Source: Chlorobiaceae bacterium (lineage in GTDB: Bacteria; Bacteroidota; Ignavibacteria; UBA10030; SZUA-254). From it: DNA of 58,872 nt. Both the position numbers and the translations under genes were made by a program. The stretch is taken from assembly GCA_013824245.1 (NCBI GenBank), contig PNNN01000046.1, positions 1 to 58,872 of the forward strand, written 5' to 3'. Under the pieces are notes generated by a model. It did not search any database. It was not told the DNA's origin and saw only the letters and a list, made by a program, of their open reading frames with translations. Shown piece after piece: positions 9,513 through 19,344 of the stretch. Position 1 is the stretch's first letter; each line of letters starts with the position of its first letter.

Positions 9513-10502
9513 ATGAAGCTACCAATAGGAGTTATAGGAGTGGGCCATCTCGGCTCTCTTCATGCAAAAATGCTTGCGAAAATATCATCTGCTGATCTGG
9601 TTGGTATATATGATGCCGACCGCGTTCGTGCAGAAAAAATTGCGGGTGAATATAATACTAAAATATTTACGAGCATCGATGATCTGCTGAATAATGTGAA
9701 AGCGGTTTGTATTGCAACACCTACTACTTCACATTTTGAAATTGCCCGAGAGGCAATCGATAAACGTGTTCATCTTTTTATTGAAAAACCTATAACGCAT
9801 ACAACCGAAGAAGCAGAAATATTAGTGAAAGAGGCGGAGGAGAACAAGGTAAAAATTCAAGTCGGGCACATCGAGCGATTCAACCCCGCACTTCTGGCTT
9901 TGGAAACTTATAAACTTAATCCGATGTTCATAGAATCACACCGGTTGGCGCAATTCAATCCGCGCGGGACAGATGTTGCGGTGGTGCTCGACTTAATGAT
10001 TCACGATATCGATATCATATTGAGTTTGGTTCAATCGCCGGTAGTTAATATCGAAGCGAACGGGGTTGCGGTTGTTTCCGATAAGATAGATATAGCCAAT
10101 GCGCGACTTCAATTTGAAAACGGCTGTGTGGCAAATGTTACTGCAAGTCGCATCTCGCAAAAGAAAATGAGGAAGATGCGATTATTCCAGCGCGATGCGT
10201 ATATCTCGATAGATTTTTCTGACGGGACTGCGGAAGTATTTCGACTTGTTGATGAAACTGAAAAGGTTGAGAATCTTGCAATGATGTTGGGGCAAATAAA
10301 TGCCGGGACCAAGAACCGGAATATTGTTTTTGAAAAGCCCGAAATTAAAGATGTGAATGCTTTAATGTATGAACTTAAATTGTTTGTCGACGCGATTCAA
10401 AAAGACGTGCAACCTGTTGTAACGGGCAAAGATGGGCTGCAAGCATTGAAGGTTGCTCACGATATTATATCTAAAATCAATCAGCAAAGTATTTCTTTTT
10501 AA
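9513..10502 (+). CDS. Gfo/Idh/MocA-family NAD(P)-dependent oxidoreductase
   Basis: This 329-residue protein opens with a Rossmann nucleotide-binding motif GVIGVGHLG (6-14). It carries EKPIT at 91-95, whose lysine is the family's catalytic residue, and a substrate-binding domain with HDIDI near 168. Family members oxidise or reduce sugars, inositols or UDP-sugars. Similar proteins in related bacteria act on UDP-GlcNAc in lipid A synthesis (GnnA), but no lipid A gene is beside it here, so this is only one option. Its stop codon overlaps the next start (TAATG), implying translational coupling with the nucleotidyltransferase. Confidence 0.85.
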   Translation: MKLPIGVIGVGHLGSLHAKMLAKISSADLVGIYDADRVRAEKIAGEYNTKIFTSIDDLLNNVKAVCIATPTTSHFEIAREAIDKRVHLFIEKPITHTTEEAEILVKEAEENKVKIQVGHIERFNPALLALETYKLNPMFIESHRLAQFNPRGTDVAVVLDLMIHDIDIILSLVQSPVVNIEANGVAVVSDKIDIANARLQFENGCVANVTASRISQKKMRKMRLFQRDAYISIDFSDGTAEVFRLVDETEKVENLAMMLGQINAGTKNRNIVFEKPEIKDVNALMYELKLFVDAIQKDVQPVVTGKDGLQALKVAHDIISKINQQSISF

Positions 10503-11920
10503 TGATGAAAGAATCTTTAATATATATAGAGATTGAAAACGAGATATTAAAGCAGATCGGTTCTATTGCCGATGAACTTCAGATCGAGGCGTATGTTGTT
10601 GGTGGTTTTGTCAGAGATAAGATTTTGGGTAAAGAGGTAAAAGATATAGACATTGTTGTGATTGGTGATGGGATTGCGTTTGCAAAAAGCGTGGCAAAAA
10701 AAATCAACCAGAAGAATGTTGTAACTTATGAAAAATTTGGCACAGCTATGCTTCCGTTGGAGGAGGGAAAGATTGAATTCGTTGGTGCGCGCGAAGAAAG
10801 TTACGCGAGAGATTCAAGAAAACCGGTGGTAACCAAGGCATCGCTTCAAACCGATCTTTCACGACGTGATTTCACAGTGAACGCTTTAGCCGCGTCGATA
10901 AATAAAACTGCATTTGGTGAGTTGAGTGATCCTTTCAACGGTTATGTTGATTTAAAAAATAAAATTCTCCGCACACCATTGGCGCCGGAAAAAACATTCG
11001 ACGACGATCCGCTGCGAATGATGAGAGCGATAAGATTCGCGTCGCAATTGAATTTTACGATAGAGGCGAGCGCATACAAAGCAATTCGCGAAATGGCATC
11101 GAGAATATCAATCGTATCGATGGAACGAATATCGGATGAATTCTTTAAAATTCTATCATCACCCAAACCCTCCGTTGGTTTAAAATTATTCCAGGAAACC
11201 GGTTTGGCTAAATATATTATCCCTGAACTTGTAGATATGGTTGGCATCGACCAAAGAAAAGATTATCACCATAAAGATGTTTTTCTTCACACCTTGAAAG
11301 TCGTCGATAGTCTAAGTCAGTTTACCGAAAATGTTTGGCTCAGATTTGTCGGGTTGGTTCACGATATTGCAAAGCCAAGAACGAAAGCATTCAAGGAAGG
11401 AATTGGTTGGACTTTCCATGGGCATGAAGAAATTGGCGCGAGGATGATGAAGCCATTGTTCAGAAGAATGAGATTGCCGATGGATAAATTGGCATATGTT
11501 GAAAAGATTGTGCGCTTACATTTGCGCCCGATGGTTTTGGTGAGTGAAGAGGTTACAGATTCTGCTATCAGACGTGTAATGTTCGAAGCAGGACAGGATA
11601 TCGATGATCTGATGATGTTGTGCCGTGCCGATATTACTTCTCAAAATCCGCAGAGAGTTTCTAAGTATTTGCAAAATTACGATCAGGTGCTTGCTAAAAT
11701 GAAAGAAGTCGAAGAGAAAGACCAAATTCGAAACTGGCAACCGCCTGTTAAAGGCGATGAAATTATGCAAGCTTGTGGCATTAAACCCGGACCGATTGTA
11801 GGTGTCTTAAAAACAAAGATTGAAGACGCTATCATTGAGGGTGAAATTCCAAATGAACACGATGCTGCACTTTCTTATCTATTAAGTATAAAAGATGATA
11901 TTATCAAAAATTATTCATAA
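10502..11920 (+). CDS. cca: tRNA nucleotidyltransferase / poly(A) polymerase family protein with HD domain (CCA-adding type)
   Basis: The 472 residues start with the class II nucleotidyltransferase core: VVGGFVRDKILG and KDIDIVVIG near 30-55, supplying the metal-binding aspartates, then RRDFTVNALA and DDDPLRMMRAIRFASQL. An HD domain follows, with HHKDVFLHTLKVVD and LVHDIAKPR near 255-300. The enzyme probably adds or repairs the 3' CCA of tRNA in the cytoplasm. CCA-adding and poly(A)-adding enzymes look alike, so the exact activity is inferred. It begins inside the stop of the oxidoreductase gene. The 115-base gap downstream separates it from the efflux operon. Confidence 0.88.
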   Translation: MMKESLIYIEIENEILKQIGSIADELQIEAYVVGGFVRDKILGKEVKDIDIVVIGDGIAFAKSVAKKINQKNVVTYEKFGTAMLPLEEGKIEFVGAREESYARDSRKPVVTKASLQTDLSRRDFTVNALAASINKTAFGELSDPFNGYVDLKNKILRTPLAPEKTFDDDPLRMMRAIRFASQLNFTIEASAYKAIREMASRISIVSMERISDEFFKILSSPKPSVGLKLFQETGLAKYIIPELVDMVGIDQRKDYHHKDVFLHTLKVVDSLSQFTENVWLRFVGLVHDIAKPRTKAFKEGIGWTFHGHEEIGARMMKPLFRRMRLPMDKLAYVEKIVRLHLRPMVLVSEEVTDSAIRRVMFEAGQDIDDLMMLCRADITSQNPQRVSKYLQNYDQVLAKMKEVEEKDQIRNWQPPVKGDEIMQACGIKPGPIVGVLKTKIEDAIIEGEIPNEHDAALSYLLSIKDDIIKNYS

Positions 11921-12035
11921 TTTTGAATAATTTTTCAATTAACATGTAACATTTAAATTATCAAATCGTTAAAGAGGGGTAGTTTTAATTGAGCCCCGGA
12001 AGTAGCTCAAATCTATTAAATCAAGGAGTCACGAA

Positions 12036-13367
12036 ATGAAATTCGTCTATTCAGCAATCATTATACTCATATTTTCAACTGTTCTTTTTGCACAGGAACA
12101 AGTTGTACTCACATTAGAAAAAGCAGTCGAACTTGCTTTCCAAAATAACTTATCTGTTCTCCAGGCAAATAACAATGTAGATGCAGCAAGCGGTAGTTTA
12201 CTTGCAGCTTATGGTAGTTATCTCCCGTACATAAATGCTTCTGGTTCCTGGAATAGAACCGATAATCAACGGGTTGGATTACAATTTGAGGGCGTTAATA
12301 TTCCGGTTATTTCGAAATCAACAACAAATTATTTCCAGACCAGTATTGGTGCCGGGTATACAATTTTTGACGGCTTTCAACGTGAGGCAAATTTTTCGAA
12401 AGCAAGTGCCAACATGGTTGGTTCGGAATATAACGCCACTAGAACTAAACAATCTATCCGTTATCAAATAGAATCCTCATACCTAAATTTGCTGAAACAG
12501 GAACAATTAGTGAAAGTTACTGAAGAGAATTTAAAAAGAGATCAACGTCAGCTTGAACGTATTACCGAATCGAATCGGATTGGCGCTCTTTCATTGGCTG
12601 ATGTCTATCGCCAACAATCCCAAGTTGCTGCAGATGAACTGAGTGTAATCAATTCGCAGAACAGTTTCAACCAATTGAAAGCAGATTTGGTTTCTTTAAT
12701 AGGCATTGATATGAATAAAGATTATCAATTCTCAGATCCGGCTATCGCGGGGATGATCGGTCAGTTGGAGTTCGAAGCAACAAAAGAAGAATATAAAAAT
12801 TCCGATGAACTTGTGAGGAGAGCTTTGGATTCTAGGGTTGATTATTTATCTGCAAAAGAAAATTACAACGCCGCAACAGCGAGTGTCACAGCAGCTTGGG
12901 GTCAATACTTACCAAGCATTTCTGCTTCTGCAAGATATTCATTATCCAATGAAAAATATGAGAACCTCAATGATAACAGATCAATGTCATGGGGTATCAA
13001 TTTGAGTTGGGATATATTCGACCGGTTCTTGACAAATCAAGCAGTTCAAACCGCGATAGTTTCGACAAAAAATTCTGAAACGGCAGTTAAGCAGCAAGAG
13101 CGGAACATTTCAGTTGAAGTACAGAAAGCTCTGATGAATTTGGAGTCTGCCCAAAAACAAGTCGAAGTAAGTCAAAAAGGATTGAAGTCGGCTACCGAAG
13201 ATAGAAAAATTGCCGAGGAGCGCTACAACCTTGGTGCCGGGACATTGCTTGATCTACTAACCGCCAATGCAGGATTTGTAAATGCATCGGCGAACAACAT
13301 TAATGCAACTTATTTTTACATCACAGCTAAGAAGAATCTCGATTATGTATTGGGCGAGAATAAATAA
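12036..13367 (+). CDS. TolC-family outer-membrane efflux protein
   Basis: A signal peptide (MKFVYSAIIILIFSTVLFAQ) begins at an ATG preceded by AAGGAG. The 443-residue protein has the two-fold OEP repeat of the TolC family: LTLEKAVELAFQNNLSVLQA at the mature N-terminus, coiled-coil hairpins, and paired barrel segments (TSIGAGYTIFDGFQREA; WGINLSWDIFDRFLTN). It forms the outer-membrane channel of a tripartite pump. It is the first gene of the efflux operon with the adaptor, ATPase and permeases. A small stem TTGAGC/GCTCAA at 11989-12010 lies in the leader and could be regulatory. Confidence 0.93.
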   Translation: MKFVYSAIIILIFSTVLFAQEQVVLTLEKAVELAFQNNLSVLQANNNVDAASGSLLAAYGSYLPYINASGSWNRTDNQRVGLQFEGVNIPVISKSTTNYFQTSIGAGYTIFDGFQREANFSKASANMVGSEYNATRTKQSIRYQIESSYLNLLKQEQLVKVTEENLKRDQRQLERITESNRIGALSLADVYRQQSQVAADELSVINSQNSFNQLKADLVSLIGIDMNKDYQFSDPAIAGMIGQLEFEATKEEYKNSDELVRRALDSRVDYLSAKENYNAATASVTAAWGQYLPSISASARYSLSNEKYENLNDNRSMSWGINLSWDIFDRFLTNQAVQTAIVSTKNSETAVKQQERNISVEVQKALMNLESAQKQVEVSQKGLKSATEDRKIAEERYNLGAGTLLDLLTANAGFVNASANNINATYFYITAKKNLDYVLGENK

Positions 13368-13410
13368 TCGTTGCTCGTTAATATAATTAAATACTGTAAA
13401 GGTATATTTT

Positions 13411-14667
13411 ATGGCAAATAATAAAAAATCAAAAAAGAAAATAATTATCTTCTCGATCATAGGTGTATTGCTGATAGTTGTTACGCTCCTCGTTGTTTTG
13501 GGCACCAAGCGCGAGCCGGTTTTTACCGTGCAAACAGAAAAGGTCGCGAAGCGCACAATAACACAAACCGTAACTGCAACAGGCAAGATTTATCCTGAAG
13601 TGCAAGTGATTATCACGCCGGAAGTGAGCGGTGAAATTATTGCATTGCCAATGAAAGAGGGGACCAAAGTTAATAGAGGTGATTTGTTATTAAAAATAAA
13701 GCCCGACATTTATATGGCGATGAGAGATCAGGCATCGTCTGGGGTTGCCTCAGCTAAAGCGCGATTGCAGCAGGTAGATGCGGAATATAAACGATCACAA
13801 GAATTATCTGCTAAAGGATTGATCTCGGCATCTGAACTTGAGCAATCTAAAATGTCGTTTGAGGTTGCCAAGGCGCAATTCGAACAAGCTGATGCTCAGT
13901 TGAAACAATCTAATGAAAGTTTGTCAAAGACATCGATATATTCACCCATGGTTGGCACAATTTCCGATTTAAAAGTTGAGCTTGGTGAGCGTGTTCTTGG
14001 AACCAGTCAATTCCAGGGAACAACCGTCATGACCGTTGCCGATCTGTCGCGAATGGAAGCCCGCGTTGACGTCGGCGAGAACGACATCATATTAATTTCA
14101 ATCGGCGATACGGCACGAATTGAAGTGGATGCAATCCAGGATAAAAAGTTAGTTGGGATTGTGTATGAAATTGGAAATTCCGCAAAGACGAAAGGACTTG
14201 GAACACAGGAAGAAGTTACCAACTTTGAAGTTAAGATAAGAATTATAGATAAAGATGTGATTCTGCGCCCGGGAATGTCGATGACTGCAACAGTGGAAAC
14301 GGAGACAAAGAAAAATGTGCTTACAGTACCGATACAAAGTGTAACAACACGCGCTATGGACAAGAGTAAAGATAAGAAAGCATCAGAAGATGGAGAAGAT
14401 ATGGCGGCGACCGATTCGCGAATAAAACAGAAAGCGGAAAAAGTAAAAGAGATCGTTTTTATAGCCGATAATAATGTTGCGAAAGCGGTGGAAGTGAAAC
14501 GCGGCATTTCTGATGATTCGTATACGGAAATCTTATCCGGATTAGAAGAAAATAAAGAAGTTGTTTCAGGAAGTTATAAAGCCATAAATCGGGAACTTGA
14601 AGAAGGCGTGAAAATAAAAATCGATAATGTAAAAAAGAAGTCGGGTAAAGACGGTGGGTCTAAATAA
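13411..14667 (+). CDS. Periplasmic adaptor (MacA/HlyD-like) of the efflux pump
   Basis: This 418-residue protein has one N-terminal anchor helix (about 10-32), a lipoyl-like half-motif (TPEVSGEIIALPMKEG then VNRGDLLLKI) near 68-95, an alpha-helical hairpin rich in Ala/Gln/Lys (about 100-175), the second lipoyl half (IYSPMVGTISDL) and beta-barrel and membrane-proximal domains. The C-terminal region has a Lys/Glu-rich charged insert (about 310-350) longer than in standard MacA. It bridges inner-membrane ABC permeases to TolC. It lies 43 bases after the tolC-like gene and 20 before the ATPase gene. Confidence 0.93.
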   Translation: MANNKKSKKKIIIFSIIGVLLIVVTLLVVLGTKREPVFTVQTEKVAKRTITQTVTATGKIYPEVQVIITPEVSGEIIALPMKEGTKVNRGDLLLKIKPDIYMAMRDQASSGVASAKARLQQVDAEYKRSQELSAKGLISASELEQSKMSFEVAKAQFEQADAQLKQSNESLSKTSIYSPMVGTISDLKVELGERVLGTSQFQGTTVMTVADLSRMEARVDVGENDIILISIGDTARIEVDAIQDKKLVGIVYEIGNSAKTKGLGTQEEVTNFEVKIRIIDKDVILRPGMSMTATVETETKKNVLTVPIQSVTTRAMDKSKDKKASEDGEDMAATDSRIKQKAEKVKEIVFIADNNVAKAVEVKRGISDDSYTEILSGLEENKEVVSGSYKAINRELEEGVKIKIDNVKKKSGKDGGSK

Positions 14668-14687
14668 ATTTGAAAAAGGAAATTTGA

Positions 14688-15407
14688 ATGGATAATTCTG
14701 TTGTAATAAATCTTAAAGAAATAAAAAAAATCTATGATATGGGCGGGGCAGAAGAAGTGCAGGCGCTTCGCGGAGTTTCGGTTGAAATTCATAAAAATGA
14801 ATATGTAGCTATTATGGGACCATCCGGTTCCGGGAAATCAACTTTGATGAATATTATCGGATGTTTAGATACGCCATCATCCGGGTTGTATGAATTCAAC
14901 GGCGTGAATGTCAGTGAGATGAATGATAATCAACTTGCGAAAGTTCGGAACAAAGAAATCGGTTTTGTCTTTCAAACATTCAATCTCCTTGCCCGTTCAG
15001 ATGCCCTTCACAATGTAGAACTGCCGTTGATTTACGCCGGAGTAACATCCGGAGAACGGAAGCGGTTAGCACGCGAAGCTTTAAATCATGTTGGTTTAGG
15101 AGATCGCGTTCACCATAAACCGAACGAATTATCGGGTGGTCAGCGCCAGCGTGTTGCAGTTGCAAGAGCATTAGTTAATAGACCATCGATTTTGTTGGCA
15201 GATGAGCCAACCGGCAATCTTGATTCAAAAACCGGCGACGAAATAATGATTTTGTTTGAAGAACTACACCATCAGGGAAATACGATAATTCTTGTAACAC
15301 ACGAAGAGTACATTGCAGAACACGCTCATCGTATAATCAGGGTTCGAGACGGTATGGTTGAAACAGATGAAAGAGTCGATAAACGTAAAACTGTTACAAC
15401 GGTATAG
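14688..15407 (+). CDS. MacB/LolD-type ABC transporter ATP-binding protein
   Basis: The 239 residues carry a complete set of ABC motifs: Walker [10 protein letters not shown] (44-52), Q-loop VFQTFN, signature [15 protein letters not shown] (from about 147), Walker [14 protein letters not shown] and the H-loop LVTHE. An AAGGA precedes the start. It powers the pump from the cytoplasmic face. Unlike E. coli MacB, in which ATPase and permease are fused, here the ATPase is separate and followed by three permease genes, so it presumably serves all of them. Confidence 0.95.
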   Translation: MDNSVVINLKEIKKIYDMGGAEEVQALRGVSVEIHKNEYVAIMGPSGSGKSTLMNIIGCLDTPSSGLYEFNGVNVSEMNDNQLAKVRNKEIGFVFQTFNLLARSDALHNVELPLIYAGVTSGERKRLAREALNHVGLGDRVHHKPNELSGGQRQRVAVARALVNRPSILLADEPTGNLDSKTGDEIMILFEELHHQGNTIILVTHEEYIAEHAHRIIRVRDGMVETDERVDKRKTVTTV

Positions 15408-15409
15408 AG

Positions 15410-16633
15410 ATGCATTTTCTTTCTGAAGTAAAAGAAGGGTTGATAATTGCTTTCAGGGCGATCAGGGCAAATAAAATGCGTTCTGTTCTTACAACGCTCG
15501 GTATTATCATCGGTATCGTATCGGTAACGATGATGGCGACTGCTATTGAAGGTGTTGATCGGGCGTTTGAGAAGAGTGCTTCAGCATTCGGTTCTAAAGT
15601 TCTCTACATCCAAAAATTTCCATGGGTTCAGCATGATGACTGGTGGAAATACCGTAACCGGCGCGATATGAAGTTAGAATATGCCGTTGCTATCAGTCAA
15701 CAGGCAACTCTTGTTGATGCGGTTGCCCCATCTGCTGTAACTATGAAAGATTCACGCTTTGGATCTCGCACAATGCTGGGAACATTCATAACTGGAACAA
15801 CGCATCATTATCAGGAAGCATCGGGGACTACAATCGAAGATGGAAGATTTTTCTCACAGGAAGAATCGGATGGCGGTCGACCTGTCTGTATAATCGGTGC
15901 AAACGTAGCCGAAACTCTTTTCCCATCCATTGACCCGATAGATCAGACCATTAAAGTTGGCGGGTTTCCTTATAAAGTTTTAGCAGTGCTGGAAAAACAA
16001 GGTGGAATGTTTGGAACATTCACAGCCGATAATAGAATATTTGTTCCAATAAATTCTTTTATAAATCAATTTGGCTCGCGACGCGGTGTCCTCATCAGTG
16101 CACGTGTTGCTGCCGGTGCTGATATCGAAGAGGCAAAAGAAGAATTGCGCGGTATTATGCGTAAATTGCGCCATCTTACTCCGGGGCAGGAAGATGATTT
16201 CAACATCAATGAACAGGAGATGTTGACGCAAATTTTTGGCGCCATTACTGCAGTTATTGCCGGTATCGGATTTTTCATAACCGGTTTATCACTTTTTGTC
16301 GGAGGCATCGGCATAATGAATATCATGTACGTTTCGGTAACGGAACGAACAAAAGAAATTGGAATTCGGAAAGCCATTGGCGCGCGCAGGCGAACCATAC
16401 TGATGCAATTTCTTGTCGAAGCGGCATCAATCTGTCTCATCGGCGGATTGATAGGTTTAGCGATAGCATATCCTCTGAGTTTAATCGCCGATCAGTTAAT
16501 ACCAACTGCTATGCCTGTATCCGTTGTTGCAATCGCATTATTCGTTTCTCTTCTGGTTGGTGTGATATCGGGATTCTTACCGGCATATAAAGCATCCAAA
16601 TTAGATCCTGTGGATGCATTACGCTACGAGTGA
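15410..16633 (+). CDS. MacB-type ABC permease, copy 1
   Basis: This 407-residue protein has a first helix after NKMRSVLTTLGIIIGI (about 20-45), a large MacB-type periplasmic domain (about 50-275) and three C-terminal FtsX-type helices. GIGIMNIMYVSVTERTKEIGIRKAIGARR is the hallmark coupling region, and it ends LDPVDALRYE. It starts two bases after the ATPase stop. It is the most divergent of the three permeases, with a KSASAFGSKVLYIQKFPW segment absent from the others. Confidence 0.93.
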   Translation: MHFLSEVKEGLIIAFRAIRANKMRSVLTTLGIIIGIVSVTMMATAIEGVDRAFEKSASAFGSKVLYIQKFPWVQHDDWWKYRNRRDMKLEYAVAISQQATLVDAVAPSAVTMKDSRFGSRTMLGTFITGTTHHYQEASGTTIEDGRFFSQEESDGGRPVCIIGANVAETLFPSIDPIDQTIKVGGFPYKVLAVLEKQGGMFGTFTADNRIFVPINSFINQFGSRRGVLISARVAAGADIEEAKEELRGIMRKLRHLTPGQEDDFNINEQEMLTQIFGAITAVIAGIGFFITGLSLFVGGIGIMNIMYVSVTERTKEIGIRKAIGARRRTILMQFLVEAASICLIGGLIGLAIAYPLSLIADQLIPTAMPVSVVAIALFVSLLVGVISGFLPAYKASKLDPVDALRYE

Positions 16634-16636
16634 TCG

Positions 16637-17896
16637 ATGACCGGCGCCCTTGAAACATTTTTACATGAAGTTAGAGAAAGTTTGTCGATGGCGCTCATCT
16701 CCCTTCGGACAAATAAACTTCGTTCAATCTTAACGCTTCTCGGAATTGCCGTCGGTGTCTTTTCGATTATCGGTGTAATGACGGCGATGGGAGTTCTTAT
16801 CAGCAGTATTCAAAACGGCATGACCTTCCTTGGTGCGAATACGTTTCAGGTTCAGCGAACATCGCCGATGATGACTGGTGATATAAATGAAAGACTTAAG
16901 ATGATGAACCGCCGAAGGATCACATACGAACAAGCGGTTCAGGTTAAAGAGTTTGCTTCGCTTGCTAAGGCGGTCGGAATATTTTGTTATCTTGAATCCC
17001 CAAAAGTCGTAATTGCCGAAGGTGGTAAAAAAACGAATCCAAGCATCAGCGTATCGGGGCGCGAGATCGAAAGTTTTTTAGCCAATAACTGGACTATAGA
17101 TAATGGGCGTCTCTTCAGCCAGAGCGAATTAAACTCCGGCAATCATGTTGCAATACTTGGTGCCGATGTGGTTACGAAACTTTATCCCAAAACCGATCCG
17201 ATTGGTCAAACCATCAAAGTCGATGGACACAAATATCAAGTGATAGGAACGGTACAATCGAGGGGATCGGTTCTTGGAGGTGGAGATGAATCATTTGTTC
17301 TTATTCCTTTGAGTACATTTTTCGGCATCTATGGAAAAAATCAGGAATTTTCTTTTAAAGTTCAAGCCGACGCGTTAGCGATTGATGATTGCATGGAACA
17401 GGTAAGAGGGATATTACGAGCTGTCCGCCATGTACCCCCGGGTGAAGAAGATGATTTTGCAATTATTTCTAATGATTCGCTGATTACACAATTCAGTGAG
17501 TTCACAAAATATCTCCGACTTGGAATAATAATCGTCAGTAGTATCGCTCTCCTCGCTGCGGGTGTTGGTATAATGAACATCATGCTCGTATCGGTAACTG
17601 AAAGAACGAGAGAGATCGGAATTCGAAAAGCAGTTGGCGCGAGGAAAAATCACATAATGACGCAATTCATTTTAGAAGCGATTCTTATAAGTCAACTCGG
17701 CGGTATCATTGGAATAATATTGGGAATCTTGGGTGGTAATTTGCTTGCCGTAGTAATGAATACAACCGCAGTGATTCCAATGGATTGGGTTCTGATAGGA
17801 TTTCTAACATGCAGTGTAGTCGGCGTTGTTTTTGGCGTATATCCCGCATGGAAAGCCGCAAACCTTGACCCAATTGAATCGCTCCGTTACGAATGA
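16637..17896 (+). CDS. MacB-type ABC permease, copy 2
   Basis: The 419-residue protein has the same build: LRSILTLLGIAVGVFSIIGVMTAMG as first helix, a periplasmic domain, and GVGIMNIMLVSVTERTREIGIRKAVGARK before the last helices, ending LDPIESLRYE. It begins three bases after copy 1. It is closely similar to copy 3 along its whole length (same length, same indels, same ANNWTI..GRLFSQ/T segment), so the two arose by tandem duplication and later diverged. Confidence 0.93.
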   Translation: MTGALETFLHEVRESLSMALISLRTNKLRSILTLLGIAVGVFSIIGVMTAMGVLISSIQNGMTFLGANTFQVQRTSPMMTGDINERLKMMNRRRITYEQAVQVKEFASLAKAVGIFCYLESPKVVIAEGGKKTNPSISVSGREIESFLANNWTIDNGRLFSQSELNSGNHVAILGADVVTKLYPKTDPIGQTIKVDGHKYQVIGTVQSRGSVLGGGDESFVLIPLSTFFGIYGKNQEFSFKVQADALAIDDCMEQVRGILRAVRHVPPGEEDDFAIISNDSLITQFSEFTKYLRLGIIIVSSIALLAAGVGIMNIMLVSVTERTREIGIRKAVGARKNHIMTQFILEAILISQLGGIIGIILGILGGNLLAVVMNTTAVIPMDWVLIGFLTCSVVGVVFGVYPAWKAANLDPIESLRYE

Positions 17897-17967
17897 AAAA
17901 TTTTATACCGTACAAACAAGAGTTAATACTATTTTCCTTTTTTACTTTTAAATTTTGAATTGAACAT

Positions 17968-19227
17968 ATGAGTCAGGCAGTAGAAACTATATTACACGAA
18001 ATTCGCGAGAGTTTGATGATGGCGCTCGTTTCTCTTAAAACAAACAAGCTTCGATCAGTATTAACTCTTCTTGGAATCGCCGTGGGAGTATTTTCGATCA
18101 TCGGTGTTATGACAGGAATGGCTGTGTTGATTAACAGCATCGAGAGCGGGATGAGTCAGCTTGGCGCTAATACTTTTCAGGTACAGAGAATGCCTAACTT
18201 CCAAACAGGCAATCCGCAGGAACGCGCAAAACTTCGGAATCGAAAATATATAAAATATGAACAGGCGTTGAAAGTAAAAGAAAATTCAACGTTTGCCGCC
18301 GCTGTTGGAATAGAAGCATGGACGTTCGGCAAAACTGCTGTGGGATCTGACGGAAAAAAATCGAATCCCGATATCCAGATAGCAGGTGAAGATATAGAAG
18401 GTTTCGTCACTAACAACTGGACAATTGGCGAAGGACGATTGTTTACTCAGGATGAGTTAAACTCCGGACGAAATGTTGCAGTCCTGGGAAAACAAATTAT
18501 AGATAAATTATTTCCAAGAACCGATCCTATCGGACAAACAATTCGCGTCGATGGTCATGAATATCAGGTTATAGGCACTATCGAACCAAAAGGTGGAATG
18601 CTCGGGGGAAATCAGGATAATTTTATAACTGTTCCGCTCACATCATTTTTCAATATCTATGGCAAAGAGAGGGATGTGCATTTGATGGTACAATCCTCAT
18701 CAAGAGAATCGTTCGATGATTGCATCGAGCAGGTGAGAGGAATCATGAGAACCGCCCGGCAGGTGAATCCTGGAGACGAAGATGATTTTTATATATTCTC
18801 CAACGATTCGATGATCGAACAGTTTAACGATTTTACGAAATATCTTCGACTCGGAATCATGCTTGTAAGTGCAATTGCACTGCTGGCGGCGGGCGTTGGC
18901 ATCATGAATATCATGCTTGTTTCTGTTACCGAGCGGACACGCGAAATCGGGATTCGCAAGGCAATAGGTGCGAAAAAAACAAATATACTTTCACAATTCA
19001 TTCTCGAAGCTATAGTTATAAGCGAGTTAGGTGGAATGGTAGGAATATTACTCGGTATAGTTGTAGGGAATATTCTCGCAATCATGTTAGAAGTACCGGC
19101 AGTAATTCCGTGGGATTGGGTGGCAATCGGTTTTGGAAGTTGTTCTCTTATTGGTATTACTTTTGGTGTCTATCCTGCGTGGAAGGCATCAAACCTCGAT
19201 CCGATCGAGTCGTTACGGTATGAATAG
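17968..19227 (+). CDS. MacB-type ABC permease, copy 3
   Basis: At 419 residues it is a full-length paralogue of copy 2: LRSVLTLLGIAVGVFSIIGVMTGMA, a periplasmic domain with NNWTIGEGRLFTQDELNSG, GIMNIMLVSVTERTREIGIRKAIGAKK and the terminal LDPIESLRYE. A 71-base gap separates it from copy 2, the largest in the operon. Copies 2 and 3 could form a heterodimer, with copy 1 a separate partner; this is inference. It is the last gene of the efflux operon. Confidence 0.93.
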   Translation: MSQAVETILHEIRESLMMALVSLKTNKLRSVLTLLGIAVGVFSIIGVMTGMAVLINSIESGMSQLGANTFQVQRMPNFQTGNPQERAKLRNRKYIKYEQALKVKENSTFAAAVGIEAWTFGKTAVGSDGKKSNPDIQIAGEDIEGFVTNNWTIGEGRLFTQDELNSGRNVAVLGKQIIDKLFPRTDPIGQTIRVDGHEYQVIGTIEPKGGMLGGNQDNFITVPLTSFFNIYGKERDVHLMVQSSSRESFDDCIEQVRGIMRTARQVNPGDEDDFYIFSNDSMIEQFNDFTKYLRLGIMLVSAIALLAAGVGIMNIMLVSVTERTREIGIRKAIGAKKTNILSQFILEAIVISELGGMVGILLGIVVGNILAIMLEVPAVIPWDWVAIGFGSCSLIGITFGVYPAWKASNLDPIESLRYE

Positions 19228-19344
19228 ATAAATGTGGTAGCGTTTTACCCTTCTTACATAAAATAGCTTGACTTTAACATCAAAATTTACCACTATTAAT
19301 AAGTCAAACCACCACATTTCTCATCCTCTGAAAGGAATGGTTAC

